A DNA stretch of 64,000 nucleotides from positions 868,001 through 932,000 of the forward strand of contig OZ251578.1 in NCBI GenBank assembly GCA_965243835.1. The letters are read 5' to 3'. The notes beneath the pieces are model-generated. The model was not told where the DNA came from and did no database searches. It was given only the letters and a program-made list of their open reading frames with translations. The stretch is from G965202665 sp965243835 (lineage in GTDB: Bacteria > Actinomycetota > Acidimicrobiia > Spongiisociales > Spongiisociaceae). This document shows, in pieces, positions 35,533 to 44,266 of this stretch; within the stretch, counting starts at the first letter, position 1; each line of letters opens with the position of its first letter. The translations under genes were made by a program, and so were the position numbers.

Positions 35533-35619
35533 CCTATTCGCGGATTTCCCGCAATATTATTCCATATTTTAGAAAAAATATTCAAAATCCGCCCTTCTTT
35601 GATCCAATTTACAGAAAAT

Positions 35620-35648
35620 TTGACAAAAATAGAAATTATTTCTAAAAT
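35620..35648 (+). promoter_or_regulatory. Sigma-70-type promoter for the AAA/DUF4143 gene
   Basis: TTGACA at 35620-35625 and TAAAAT at 35643-35648 are separated by 17 bp, a near-consensus promoter in a very AT-rich 140-bp stretch between two genes. Inside the spacer is an inverted repeat, AGAAA (35631-35635) and TTTCT (35639-35643), which could be an operator. The ATG of the downstream gene at 35696 has GAAGGAG 9 bp upstream. Confidence 0.6.
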
Positions 35649-35695
35649 TAGAGAAATTAGAGCTAAGATGGCATACGCCATGAAGGAGAAAAAAA

Positions 35696-37735
35696 ATGAT
35701 CTACCGCCGTCGCATGCACGATGCAGCCCGGCGCGGGCTGAAGAAATTCCCGGTGCTGATGCTGGAGGGGCCGAGGATGGTGGGCAAATCCACCTTGTTG
35801 CGGGGCTTAGCCCAACTATCCGACGGCGCGATACTCGACTTGGACGACCCGTTCGTGCGGGACGGCGCCCCGTTTGACGCCTCCCTGTTCGCCTCCGCCC
35901 GCAAGCCGTTCTTCATTGATGAATACCAAAAGGACCCGGAAATCCTGGATCACATCAAGGCCGTCCTGAACAAGGATGGTTCCAATGGCCAGTTCGTGCT
36001 GACCGGTTCCGCCCGACGCGAAGCCCTGCCCCCGGGCGTCCAAGCGTTGACCGGGAGGCTGTTCATCGCCCCGGTGTTGCCGTTGGCGCAAGCGGAGTTG
36101 GCGGGCGTCGCTGGCAACTTCGCCGCCTCGATCTTCCAAGACCCCGAGGCCCTTATCGAACCTCGGACTTCCACTACGACCCGGGAGCAGTACATTGAGA
36201 AAACGCTGATCGGCGGATTTCCCCGGGCAGTCGACAGTCCCGATGAGGAAACCCGACAGCAATGGTTCGACCAATATGTGAGAACATCCATAATGGAAGA
36301 CGCGCGCGACTTGAGGCGATTTCACCAGCCGAACGCCCTTCCCCGATTGTTGCGCAGGCTCGCTGCTCAAACCGGGCAGATACTCAACGTTTCCAAGGCG
36401 GCCAGCGACGCCGCAATCAAGGTGCCCACCGCTCATACTCACACCAGACTGCTGGAAGCCGTATTTCTGCTGGATATGCTTCCCGCTTGGACAAAAAACG
36501 ATTTAGGTCCCGTACCTAGACCAAAGGTTTACGTAGTTGACTCCGGTGTGGCCGGTCGCTTACTCAGATTGTCGTTTGATAAGTTGCACAGCCGCGATCC
36601 ATCGTTTTTGTCCCAGTTTGGACATTTGTTGGAAACCTTTGTCGTGGGCGAGATCAAAAAAATGCTATCCTGGTTGGATGAAGCCTGTCGGGTTGGATAT
36701 TGGAGGGGTCCGGATGGCGAAGAAGTCGATTTGGTAGTGGAACGCCTTAACGATGGGGCGGTATTCGGAATTGAAATAAAGGCAGGTGAAAGAGTTAGAA
36801 GAGATTATATGAGAGGCCTGTTGCGGCTACGGGAAGAAATGGGCTCGCGGTTCGTAGCGGGCGTACTCCTCAACACCGGAACTATATCCTATCAATTTGA
36901 TGGTAAAATATATGTAATGCCGGTTGATAAACTGTGGCAAGGTAAGGCGGTTGCCGATGGCTCGGACGGAAAGGATAACATGTTACCGACAATCAAGTCG
37001 CTACTAGCCGAGTTTCCAATCAATGAGCCGGAAGATTCTCTCCCGGAACCGGTCCGGACGGCCGCCGCCGAAATGTTGGAGATCCTGAACCCGGGGGATT
37101 CCCCCTATTGGGAAATATCGCTCTCTCCCGACGCCCGTTTACATTTTGATGACTTTTACTCTTCGGAGGGCGTGCGCGGCTCCTTGCAGGATGCACGGTT
37201 GAAATATCCGAGGAGTGGCAGTTTCGGTCTCGGAGGCGGGGAAACGCAGTCTATAGGCGAATGCGTCGCCCTTGTTAACGCCGGTCGGGGCGTTTTGATT
37301 CATCCGGGCGGATGGATGACGGCCATCGCAATCGGCCTAGATGCCGACGGGGAAGATTTTCTAGGATGGAGAACCCCCGTTCTAGTCGCCCGGCATGCAG
37401 TGCTGAACCAGTGGCCTCTGGAGTTCGCCCGCTTCGCCCATGAGATAGTGCTACCGCACACCTCCGACAATTTAACCTACTGGTCGGTCGGCCGCCGACT
37501 CCAAAGCGGGGAACCGCCTCTGGCGTTGGGCGATGAAGAAGGCACGCCGCCGTCGCTGGGATGGGCGGTGGTTGACACTCCGGCCCGCAAGAGGATACCT
37601 TTCGGCGAGCACTGGGAAGCGGACGCCTTCCGTCTGAAAGCGTCGTTTTATGAATGGTTCGGCATCCCCTCCTCCGGCCTGCCGGAATCCGGCCGCGGAC
37701 GGATCACCGCCGCCGACCTTGAAACTCATCGCTAA
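35696..37735 (+). CDS. AAA ATPase with DUF4143/nuclease-like domain and an extra C-terminal region
   Basis: A 679-residue protein. The N-terminal part is the AAA_14-DUF4143 type: Walker A GPRMVGKS (residues 25-32), Walker B FFIDEYQKDPEI, and sensor FVLTGSARRE. It ends with a PD-(D/E)xK-like pattern GEEVDLVVERLNDGAVFGIE followed by IKAGE around residues 340-365. Family members usually stop near 400-430 residues. Here 250 further residues follow (FAHEIVLPHTSDNLTYWSVG and LGWAVVDTPARKRIPFGEHW), which I do not recognise. The 36.4-37.0 kb part is AT-rich. The gene sits between a restriction module and a toxin-antitoxin pair. The function of this family is unknown. Confidence 0.8.
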   Translation: MIYRRRMHDAARRGLKKFPVLMLEGPRMVGKSTLLRGLAQLSDGAILDLDDPFVRDGAPFDASLFASARKPFFIDEYQKDPEILDHIKAVLNKDGSNGQFVLTGSARREALPPGVQALTGRLFIAPVLPLAQAELAGVAGNFAASIFQDPEALIEPRTSTTTREQYIEKTLIGGFPRAVDSPDEETRQQWFDQYVRTSIMEDARDLRRFHQPNALPRLLRRLAAQTGQILNVSKAASDAAIKVPTAHTHTRLLEAVFLLDMLPAWTKNDLGPVPRPKVYVVDSGVAGRLLRLSFDKLHSRDPSFLSQFGHLLETFVVGEIKKMLSWLDEACRVGYWRGPDGEEVDLVVERLNDGAVFGIEIKAGERVRRDYMRGLLRLREEMGSRFVAGVLLNTGTISYQFDGKIYVMPVDKLWQGKAVADGSDGKDNMLPTIKSLLAEFPINEPEDSLPEPVRTAAAEMLEILNPGDSPYWEISLSPDARLHFDDFYSSEGVRGSLQDARLKYPRSGSFGLGGGETQSIGECVALVNAGRGVLIHPGGWMTAIAIGLDADGEDFLGWRTPVLVARHAVLNQWPLEFARFAHEIVLPHTSDNLTYWSVGRRLQSGEPPLALGDEEGTPPSLGWAVVDTPARKRIPFGEHWEADAFRLKASFYEWFGIPSSGLPESGRGRITAADLETHR

Positions 37736-37898
37736 CGCACCCCGGCGGAGGGGGCCGCCCCCGGCGGTCCGGACAGGGGGGAGGCGCTGGTAGGCTGGCG
37801 CCCGCGCCGTTCGTTGGCCGGACAAAGCCGACCCGGGGGTCAAGCCCCCGTGAATCGCAAGCACACCGCTGGGAATGGAAAATCCGGTTGCGCCTAGG

Positions 37899-37935
37899 TT
37901 GTCTTGTCAGAAATCTATGCTATAATATCTGACAA
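37899..37935 (+). promoter_or_regulatory. Promoter and palindromic operator of the AbiE-type operon
   Basis: TTGTCT (37899-37904) and TATAAT (37921-37926) with a 16-bp spacer form a promoter. A perfect inverted repeat, TTGTCAGA (37904-37911) and TCTGACAA (37928-37935), brackets the -10 box. The antitoxin ATG (37949) follows an AAAGGAGG site. AbiEi-type antitoxins are known to bind inverted repeats in their own promoter, so this is very probably the autoregulatory operator. Confidence 0.75.
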
Positions 37936-37948
37936 AGGAGGTGCCGCA

Positions 37949-38572
37949 ATGACCGGCGTAGCCGACAAAATAATGTCAAGGGTTCGCTCTCAGGGCGACC
38001 GGTGGGTATGTACGCCCAAGGACTTCTTGGACTTCGGCAACCGCCCGGCCGTCGATCAGGCCCTGTCGCGCCTAGTCAAATCCGGCCGGTTGCGCCGGGC
38101 GGCCCGCGGCCTGTACGATGTCCCCCGCTACAGCCGCGTGCTGGACGGACTCGCGTCGACGAGTTTGGATTCGGCCATCGCCGCCATCGTGCGTAGGGAC
38201 GGCATACGGATAATGCCGGACGGCATGGCCGCCGCCAACATACTGGGAGTAACCAACGCGGTGTTGGTAAAGGCCATTTTCGTCACCGACGGCCCCACGC
38301 GAACGATCGCCGTTGGCGGGAACAAGATCTGGTTCAAGCACGCGGGGCCCAAGGTCATGCAGTGGGCGGGCAGACCCGGGGCCCGGGGTTTTCAGGCGTT
38401 GCTGTGGTTAGGTCCCCGCATTGCGACATCCGATTCCAGCGTCGTTTCTATTTTGAAAGACAGCCTGCCGGATGAGGCCAAACGGGATCTCCGGGAAAAT
38501 GTTAGCGCCCTGCCGGAGTGGATGATCCCTTTGGTATTGGATATTACCACTGATATATCGGTGACCGCATGA
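37949..38572 (+). CDS. AbiEi-type antitoxin/transcriptional regulator (DUF6088-like)
   Basis: A 207-residue protein with an N-terminal winged-helix (DKIMSRVRSQGDRWVCTPKD, then VDQALSRLVKSGRLRRAARG and LYDVPRY), the layout of AbiEi-like antitoxins. The rest is the antitoxin C-terminal domain (DGMAAANILGVTNAVLVKAI). The ATG at 37949 is chosen because AAAGGAGGT lies 6 bp upstream; an earlier start at 37904 would sit inside the operator. It overlaps the toxin gene by ATGA. In type IV systems of this kind the antitoxin represses the operon and counters the nucleotidyltransferase toxin without binding it. Confidence 0.85.
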   Translation: MTGVADKIMSRVRSQGDRWVCTPKDFLDFGNRPAVDQALSRLVKSGRLRRAARGLYDVPRYSRVLDGLASTSLDSAIAAIVRRDGIRIMPDGMAAANILGVTNAVLVKAIFVTDGPTRTIAVGGNKIWFKHAGPKVMQWAGRPGARGFQALLWLGPRIATSDSSVVSILKDSLPDEAKRDLRENVSALPEWMIPLVLDITTDISVTA

Positions 38573-39610
38573 ACAAGGGGATTAGTCAATTCCTTGCTCT
38601 TGCGGAGTCCGAAAGGCTCGATTTGTTTCAGCATCTTGCCATCCGGTTGGAAACCTTGCCCAACTATATCGAGAAGGACTACTGGGTTTGCTTGGTGTTG
38701 GATGTTCTTTTCAACCACCTGAGTAATGAACATCCGAAACTGCTCTTTAAAGGCGGAACATCCCTGTCCAAGTCCTTTGGATTGATAAACCGGTTTTCCG
38801 AAGATATTAACATTGTCGTCTATCGTGATAAGTTGGGGTTTGCGGGAGAGACTGACCCGATTGTCGCCGACGACCTCTCCAATAGGAAACGAGTTGCCCT
38901 ATTTGAAGAGATCAGAATTGCCTGTAGTTCGTATATTCTTGGAGAATTGCGATCTGACTTGACAAGCATCCTTAGCGGTTTTACGGATGGATATAAGGTG
39001 GTACCGGATGATCTTGATTCTAGTGGTCAGACATTGTTGGTGCATTACCCGACTCTCTTCGAATCGGAGGACATCTATGTCTTGCCGCAAGTCAAAATTG
39101 AAGCAGGAGCCAGATTCGGCTTTGGAACCTAGCTTGATGTACGGCGTAGAACCATATGTTGCCAGGATGCTACCTACTATGAATTTGGGTGTTAATAACA
39201 TAACAACCATTGTTCCGGAGCGTACTTATTGGGATAAATTGCTGATTTTGCATGGCCTGCATTGCGGATATCTCGACCAGCAACGTCTCCCGATTCAAAA
39301 GGACCGTATATCACGTCACTTCTACGACGCGGCGATGATAACGGCCACCGAAACCGGCAGGCTAGCGTTATCGAATCGCCAAATGTTGGATGCGGTTCGC
39401 GAACACAATCTAGTGGCTTTCCGACAGGCTTGGAAACGGTTTGAAGAGGCTGTTCCAGGGACAATACGACTGGTTCCCCAGCCGGAACTACGGGCCGTTT
39501 TGGAGCAGGACTATGAAGCCATGCAAGGTATGTTGTTCGGCGAGGCGCCGGATTTCAGTTGGATAGTGGAGCGGATGCAAGAGGCTGAAGAAGCCGCCAA
39601 CCGGCTCTGA
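38569..39610 (+). pseudogene. AbiEii-type nucleotidyltransferase toxin, frameshifted
   Basis: The frame from ATG 38569 gives the toxin's N-terminus with LFKGGTSLSKSFGLINRFSE and then DINIVVYRD, and stops at 39132 after VKIEAGARFGFGT. The next frame continues with SALEPSLMYGVEPYVARMLP and PERTYWDKLLILHG up to 39610, exactly what should follow. Removing one T from the pair at 39115-39116 restores a protein of about 346 residues. The family motif is SEDID; here it reads SEDIN, so a catalytic aspartate also seems to be lost. The gene is notably AT-rich for this genome. The toxin is probably inactive while the antitoxin is intact. Confidence 0.82.
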
Positions 39611-39616
39611 TGATCA

Positions 39617-40447
39617 CTACCGGCTGATGGGGGAGTGGCGTTTAAGCCAGGAGAGGGTGAAATGGTTCCACTCTTCGGCCATTTCCCAGAAAGCGATGTG
39701 GCTGGAGGCGGGGCCCTCGAATACGTGCAACACGGAGCCGGGAATGCGTTGCTGCACCTCCCGCCCGTAGCGGGTCGGCACCTGCCAGTCCGCTTCCCCG
39801 GAGGTTATCAGGGTCGGAACCGAAATCCGGTGCAGGCGGTCCAAGGCATTATGAGTTTTGTCGGCGTGGAAATGACCCAGCATCCCCTGTTTGGAGGGCG
39901 GGTGGGGATTTTCCAGGATGAACCCCCGCTCAAAGGCCGCCACCTCCTCCGGTCGTTCGTTGACGAAATGGGGGCTGGCCACCCACAGCAGGGCCGTCCT
40001 GATGTATTGGGCCAGGTCATCGTGCACCACCGGCAACTCGTTGGTTTCGATCATCCTGACGAACCACTCGTCCGACCGCCCCCAGGTGCAGTGCAACTGC
40101 AGGGTGGCGACCTTGTGCGGATGGTTGACGGCCAACTCCTGGGCGGTGGCGCTCCCCAGCGACAAACCGGAAATATGCGCCCGCTCCACCCCCAAGTGGT
40201 CCAACAGGGCGGCCGCATCGTCGCCCAGGACCCGCATGGAATAGGACCCGGGGTCGGCGGGCTGGGTTGACTGCCCGGTCCCCCGGGCGTCGTAGGTGAT
40301 CACCGTGTAATCCCCCCGGTAGGCCTCCACCTGCCCCGCCCACACGCCGTGGTCGGCGGCGGTGCCCATAATCAGCAACAGCGGGTCGCCCGACCCCTCC
40401 GTTTCGTAGTAAACGTCGATGCCGGTGGACAACGCGGCGAACGGCAT
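39617..40447 (-). CDS. Alpha/beta hydrolase
   Basis: A 276-residue alpha/beta hydrolase with the full set of motifs: LLLIMGTAADHGVW (oxyanion region), TYDARGTGQST, the nucleophile elbow ISGLSLGSATA with Ser, the acid in LITSGEADWQVP and a late histidine in ASSHIAFWEMAEEW. AAGGAG is seen 6 bp upstream of the ATG. It is convergent with the AbiE remnant and divides the defence island from the amidase genes. Related proteins are esterases, lactonases or haloperoxidase-like enzymes; the substrate is unknown. Confidence 0.88.
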   Translation of the reverse strand: MPFAALSTGIDVYYETEGSGDPLLLIMGTAADHGVWAGQVEAYRGDYTVITYDARGTGQSTQPADPGSYSMRVLGDDAAALLDHLGVERAHISGLSLGSATAQELAVNHPHKVATLQLHCTWGRSDEWFVRMIETNELPVVHDDLAQYIRTALLWVASPHFVNERPEEVAAFERGFILENPHPPSKQGMLGHFHADKTHNALDRLHRISVPTLITSGEADWQVPTRYGREVQQRIPGSVLHVFEGPASSHIAFWEMAEEWNHFTLSWLKRHSPISR

Positions 40448-40489
40448 GGCTACTCCTTCCCGAACTGCTAACGGCTAACCCGGAAAACC

Positions 40490-41905
40490 CTACCGGGGCG
40501 GCGGGGGGCGGGAGGAATGAAGCGGCGGTTTCCGTTGCGAGTGGTCCGTAGCCGACTCGTAGGCGAACCCTGCCCGCAGGGCCGTCGCCTCCGCATAGGG
40601 CCGGGCCGCGATCTGCAAGCCGATGGGCAGGCCGGCCCGGTCGAAGCCGCAGGGGACGCTCAAGGCGGGCAGGCCGGACAGGTTGAAAGGGGCGGTGGTG
40701 CGCACATAGGAGAAGGTAACCGACTCCGCATCCGACCCGTAGACGAACTCCTGCTGATCGCATCCGGCGGCGGCAGCGGGCAAGGTGGGGGTGAGCAGGA
40801 TATCCAGCCGGTGTTCGACAAAGGCCCGCCGCAAAGCATTCCGGATTACCAGCCGCGCCTGCAGGCCTTTCAGATAATGGGAGGCGGGCATTAATGTTCC
40901 GGCCGTCAACAACCCCCGAATGCCGGGGTCGATGAGGCGCGGGCGCTCCCGCAACAGCCGCCGGTGGTAAGCGGCCGCCTCCGGGCCGACGATGGCGAAC
41001 TCGGCGGGCAACACGGCCGCCAACTCCGGAATGTCAACCGGTTCCAGTTCCGCCCCCAGCCCCCGCAAAACGTCCGCCGCCGCCGCAAAGGCCTCCGCTA
41101 CGTCCTCCTGCATAGGGGCGAACGGCGGCCCGGCCGCCACCCCGGCCCGCATCCCCGACACGCCCTCCTCCAATCCGGCTTCGTAATCGGGGACCGGCGG
41201 GGCGCCGGTCGTGGCCGCATCGGCCGGGTCGGCCCCGGCCATCGCCCCCAGGCTGACCGCGCATCCCCGCACGGTGGCCGCCAACGGCCCCAGATGGTCC
41301 AGCGACCAGGACAGGGGTTCGGTTCCCGTCCGGGACACCCTCCCGAAGGTCGGTTTCAAACCGGCTACCCCGCACAAGGCGGCCGGAATGCGGATGGAAC
41401 CGCCGGTGTCGCTCCCCACCGCCATCGGCACCAGGCCGGCCGCCGTCGCCGCCCCCGACCCTCCGGAGGAGCCCCCCGGAATCCGGTTCGTATCCCACGG
41501 GTTGACCGCCGGGGCGCTGTACACCCCGCAGGCCAATTCGTGGGCGGCGGTTTTGCCGACGATGACCGCCCCCGCCTCCCGCAGCCGCCGCACCACATGG
41601 GCGTCCTCCGGGCGGGGAGCGGTCGGATAGGCGGGGGAGCCGCAACCGGTGGGCAGTCCTTTGATGTGCGTAATGTCCTTTATCCCGATGGGAACGCCGG
41701 TCAGCGGCCCGCCCCGCCCCGCCCGCAACCGTTCATCGGCCGCCCGGGCCGCGCGCAGGGCCCCTTCCCGATCCACCAAGGCGAAAGAGCGCAACTCCCC
41801 GTCCAGCCCGGCGATGGCGTCCAGCGCCGTTTCGGCGGCCCGCACCGCCGTGACCTCCCCGGCCCGCAACCGGGCGCCGATTTCAGGGATGGAGCAGTCG
41901 GCCAT
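40490..41905 (-). CDS. Amidase, amidase-signature family
   Basis: A 471-residue enzyme of the amidase-signature family. The Ser-cisSer-Lys triad is visible: Lys in GVPIGIKDITHIKG, the Gly/Ser-rich GGSSGGSGAATAAG with the cis-Ser, and the nucleophile region GSDTGGSIRIPAAL. It resembles GatA but has no GatB nearby. The C-terminal part ends FNLSGLPALSVPCGF and GLPIGLQIAARPY. A 68-residue gene lies 6 bp upstream in the same direction. Likely a hydrolase of small amides. Confidence 0.9.
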   Translation of the reverse strand: MADCSIPEIGARLRAGEVTAVRAAETALDAIAGLDGELRSFALVDREGALRAARAADERLRAGRGGPLTGVPIGIKDITHIKGLPTGCGSPAYPTAPRPEDAHVVRRLREAGAVIVGKTAAHELACGVYSAPAVNPWDTNRIPGGSSGGSGAATAAGLVPMAVGSDTGGSIRIPAALCGVAGLKPTFGRVSRTGTEPLSWSLDHLGPLAATVRGCAVSLGAMAGADPADAATTGAPPVPDYEAGLEEGVSGMRAGVAAGPPFAPMQEDVAEAFAAAADVLRGLGAELEPVDIPELAAVLPAEFAIVGPEAAAYHRRLLRERPRLIDPGIRGLLTAGTLMPASHYLKGLQARLVIRNALRRAFVEHRLDILLTPTLPAAAAGCDQQEFVYGSDAESVTFSYVRTTAPFNLSGLPALSVPCGFDRAGLPIGLQIAARPYAEATALRAGFAYESATDHSQRKPPLHSSRPPPPR

Positions 41906-41911
41906 CCGGGC

Positions 41912-42118
41912 CTACCGCCAGTCGGGTCGGAAGCCGGTCGGGTCGTCCGTCTGCCAGCCGGGCGGCGCCTGTTCCAAGAGCAGGTCAAGTTGGGCGTCGG
42001 CTTCCCCCCACGCCGCCAGCAACTCGGCGGTTTCCGCCGGGTCGAACTCCGATGCCGTCAGCCCGTTGCGGGCCAGCAACCAGGCGGCGGCTTCCCTGTC
42101 GGCGTTGTGATCAGTCAT
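41912..42118 (-). CDS. Small protein cotranscribed with the amidase
   Basis: A 68-residue acidic, helical protein (ADREAAAWLLARNGLTASEF, then DPAETAELLAAWGEADAQLD) starting with ATG at 42118 and ending 6 bp before the amidase ATG. Small genes of this sort beside amidases often code for GatC-like or accessory subunits; that is inferred from context only, as no GatC motif is clear. Confidence 0.6.
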   Translation of the reverse strand: MTDHNADREAAAWLLARNGLTASEFDPAETAELLAAWGEADAQLDLLLEQAPPGWQTDDPTGFRPDWR

Positions 42119-42315
42119 CGTCGTTCGCCCTTTTCGCAGTCAAGTGAGATGGCATTACGCGGATCGGTCGGGAGGTTGGGCTCGCCCGGTCCGTTGCGGG
42201 CCGGCAACCGGGCGGTCGTCCCCCGGCATTTCCGACATCGGCATGGATCGATTGTAACAAACGAAGCGGACTCTCAGCCCCCGATAGCGGGCCGAAAAGA
42301 GATTCCCGCATTGCC

Positions 42316-43100
42316 GGCGGAACAACCCGTTGGAAGAGCACCCCCTTGGTTGTCCTCCGAAAACGACCCTCTGTTTTTTCTTCGCGAGATGCCTTAAGCT
42401 GTGGGCGGGAGGGCGGGGGGCGGGCGGGTCCCCGGTTTGAAAATTTTTTTGGGAGAACGCGAAAAGTGAATCTAATCTTTGGGTGGGGGTCGGTTCGTCA
42501 GGTTCTGGCGGTTTGGCAGTTCCGGTGGTTGGCGTCGGTGTTGGGGTTGGTGCTGGTCGGTTGCAGGAGATGAAGGGGTATTTACCCTCGGCAAGGGTCG
42601 CACAGGAGATTCTCCGGATGTTTCTGGCGGAACAACCCGTTGGAAGAGCACCCCCTTGGTTGTCCTCCGAAAACGACCCTCTGTTTTTTCTTCGCGAGAT
42701 GCCTTAAGCTGTGGGCGGGAGGGCGGGGGGCGGGCGGGTCCCCGGTTTGAAAATTTTTTTGGGAGAACGCGAAAAGTGAATCTAATCTTTGGGTGGGGGT
42801 CGGTTCGTCAGGTTCTGGCGGTTTGGCAGTTCCGGTGGTTGGCGTCGGTGTTGGGGTTGGTGCTGGTCGGTTGCAGGAGATGAAGGGGTATTTACCCTCG
42901 GCAAGGGTCGCACAGGAGATTCTCCGGATGTTTCTGGCGGAACAACCCGTTGGAAGAGCACCCCCTTGGTTGTCCTCCGAAAACGACCCTCTGTTTTTTC
43001 TTCGCGAGATGCCTTAAGCTGTGGGCGGGAGGGCGGGGGGCGGGCGGGTCCCCGGTTTGAAAATTTTTTTGGGAGAACGCGAAAAGTGAATCTAATCTTT
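42316..43100 (+). repeat. 310-bp tandem repeat, 2.5 identical copies
   Basis: The sequence starting GGCGGAACAACCCGTTGG at 42316 recurs at 42626 and 42936, with a period of exactly 310 bp and no differences until 43100, where an extra T appears. Each unit has a CTCTGTTTTTTCTTCGCG stretch, a G-rich block and a TTTGAAAATTTTTTTGGG run. Open frames of 134-190 codons inside the array are low-complexity (Gly/Arg/Trp-rich), are copied with the repeat and have no family match, so I do not call them genes. It lies between the amidase and ridA. Confidence 0.92.
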
Positions 43101-43740
43101 TGGGTGGGGGTCGGTTCGTCTGGTTCTGTGCGGGCTGGCAACTGGGCGGTCTTTCCGGCGTCGGCGGTTGGCGCCGGTCGGTTGTATCGGATGAAGCGGG
43201 GCTCTTACATTCGACGAGGGTCTGCAAATTGCGGTTTCCGGTGCTGTCGGTGGAACAACCCACCGAAACGACCTTATGGTTTCTCACCGAGAAAGGACCC
43301 TCTGTTTTTTCTTCGCGAAGTGCCTAAGCTGTGGGCGGGGGCGGGCGGGTCCCCGGTTTGAATTTTTTTCGGGGAACGCGAAAAGTGAATCTAAATCTTT
43401 GGGGTGGGGTTCGGTTTGCCTGGTTCTGTGCGGTTTGGCAGCCGGGATGGTTGTTTACCGGTGTTGTGGGTTGGCGCTGGTCGGTTGTAGCGGGAGAAGC
43501 GGGGCTCTTACCCTCGACGAGGGTCGCCAAAAAGAGGCTCCGGGTGTTGCTGGTGGAACAACCCGCCGAAACGACCTTATGGTTTTCCTACCGAAAACGA
43601 CCCTCTGTTTTTTCGTCGCGAAGTGCCTTAATCTGTGGGTGGGTGGGCGGTGGGCGGGTGGGTCCCCGGTTTGCAATTTTTTTAGGGGAACGCGAAAGGT
43701 GAATCTATTCTGTCAGGTCAAGGTCAGACCGCTTAGTCAG
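43101..43740 (+). repeat. Two degenerate copies of the 310-bp repeat
   Basis: After the exact copies come two diverged units: GGAACAACCC-type starts recur at about 43252 and 43555 (spacing about 303-313 bp). The CCTCTGTTTTTTC and GGTCCCCGGTTTGAA blocks, and the GAACGCGAAAAGTGAATCT block, are kept while the rest has drifted. A weakly similar stretch also precedes the array at about 42130-42315. The gradient from identical to diverged copies suggests that the array expands at one end. Confidence 0.8.
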
Positions 43741-43787
43741 GTGGGGTTCGGCGACCGGGCGGTCGATTGCGATGTTCGGCGTCCGGG

Positions 43788-44180
43788 TCAGTCGTCGTCG
43801 ATCACCGCGATCACGTCCACTTCCATTTTCAGGCCGGGCAAACCCAGGGCGGCCGCCTGCATCGCGGTCACCGCCGGGGGAGGGCGGCCTGCGAACACTT
43901 CTTCCCGGATGGGAATCTCCCGGGCGATTTCCCGGACATCCTGCATGTAGTAGGTTACTTTGACCACCCCGGCGATGGAACTCCCCGCCGCTTCCAGCAC
44001 ATCGGAGATGTTGCGCCACACCTGCCGGGCCTGTTCCTCCACCGTGTCCCCCACCACCCGTCCCTCCCGGTCCAGGGAAACCTGCCCGGCCAGGTAAACG
44101 ACGTTCCCGGCCCGGATGGCGTAGGAGTACGGTTCCGGCGGCGGACACAGCGCATCGGTTGTTACGGCTTCGATCCCCAC
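43788..44180 (-). CDS. RidA/YjgF-family protein
   Basis: A 130-residue Rid-family protein. The N-terminal YSYAIRAGNVVYLAGQVSLD and the C-terminal RPPPAVTAMQAAALGLPGLK and MEVDVIAVID fit the family, in which trimers deaminate reactive imines or enamines made by PLP enzymes. The arginine used for the substrate carboxylate in RidA is not evident (TAMQ in place of RS/RT), so it may belong to another Rid subgroup. The GTG start at 44180 has AAGGAAG upstream. It is divergent from the fumarylacetoacetase-family gene. Confidence 0.87.
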   Translation of the reverse strand: MGIEAVTTDALCPPPEPYSYAIRAGNVVYLAGQVSLDREGRVVGDTVEEQARQVWRNISDVLEAAGSSIAGVVKVTYYMQDVREIAREIPIREEVFAGRPPPAVTAMQAAALGLPGLKMEVDVIAVIDDD

Positions 44181-44266
44181 GGCTTCCTTTCTTTAGTCTC
44201 ATGAGCCCTTCGTAATCATATACAATCACGCCGGGGCGATGACCGGACAAGCAGGGAGGAACAAGC

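Noticed and set aside
38569..39610. Programmed ribosomal frameshift in the AbiEii-type gene
   Set aside because: No slippery heptamer or downstream structure is visible at 39115, and the catalytic motif is also altered, so decay is simpler.
42316..43100. CRISPR array
   Set aside because: Units are 310 bp and identical throughout, with no short repeats and unique spacers, and no cas genes.
42479..43950. Open frames of 134-224 codons within the 310-bp repeats
   Set aside because: They are Gly/Arg/Trp-rich, copied with the repeat, overlap in several frames and lack ribosome-binding sites or homology.
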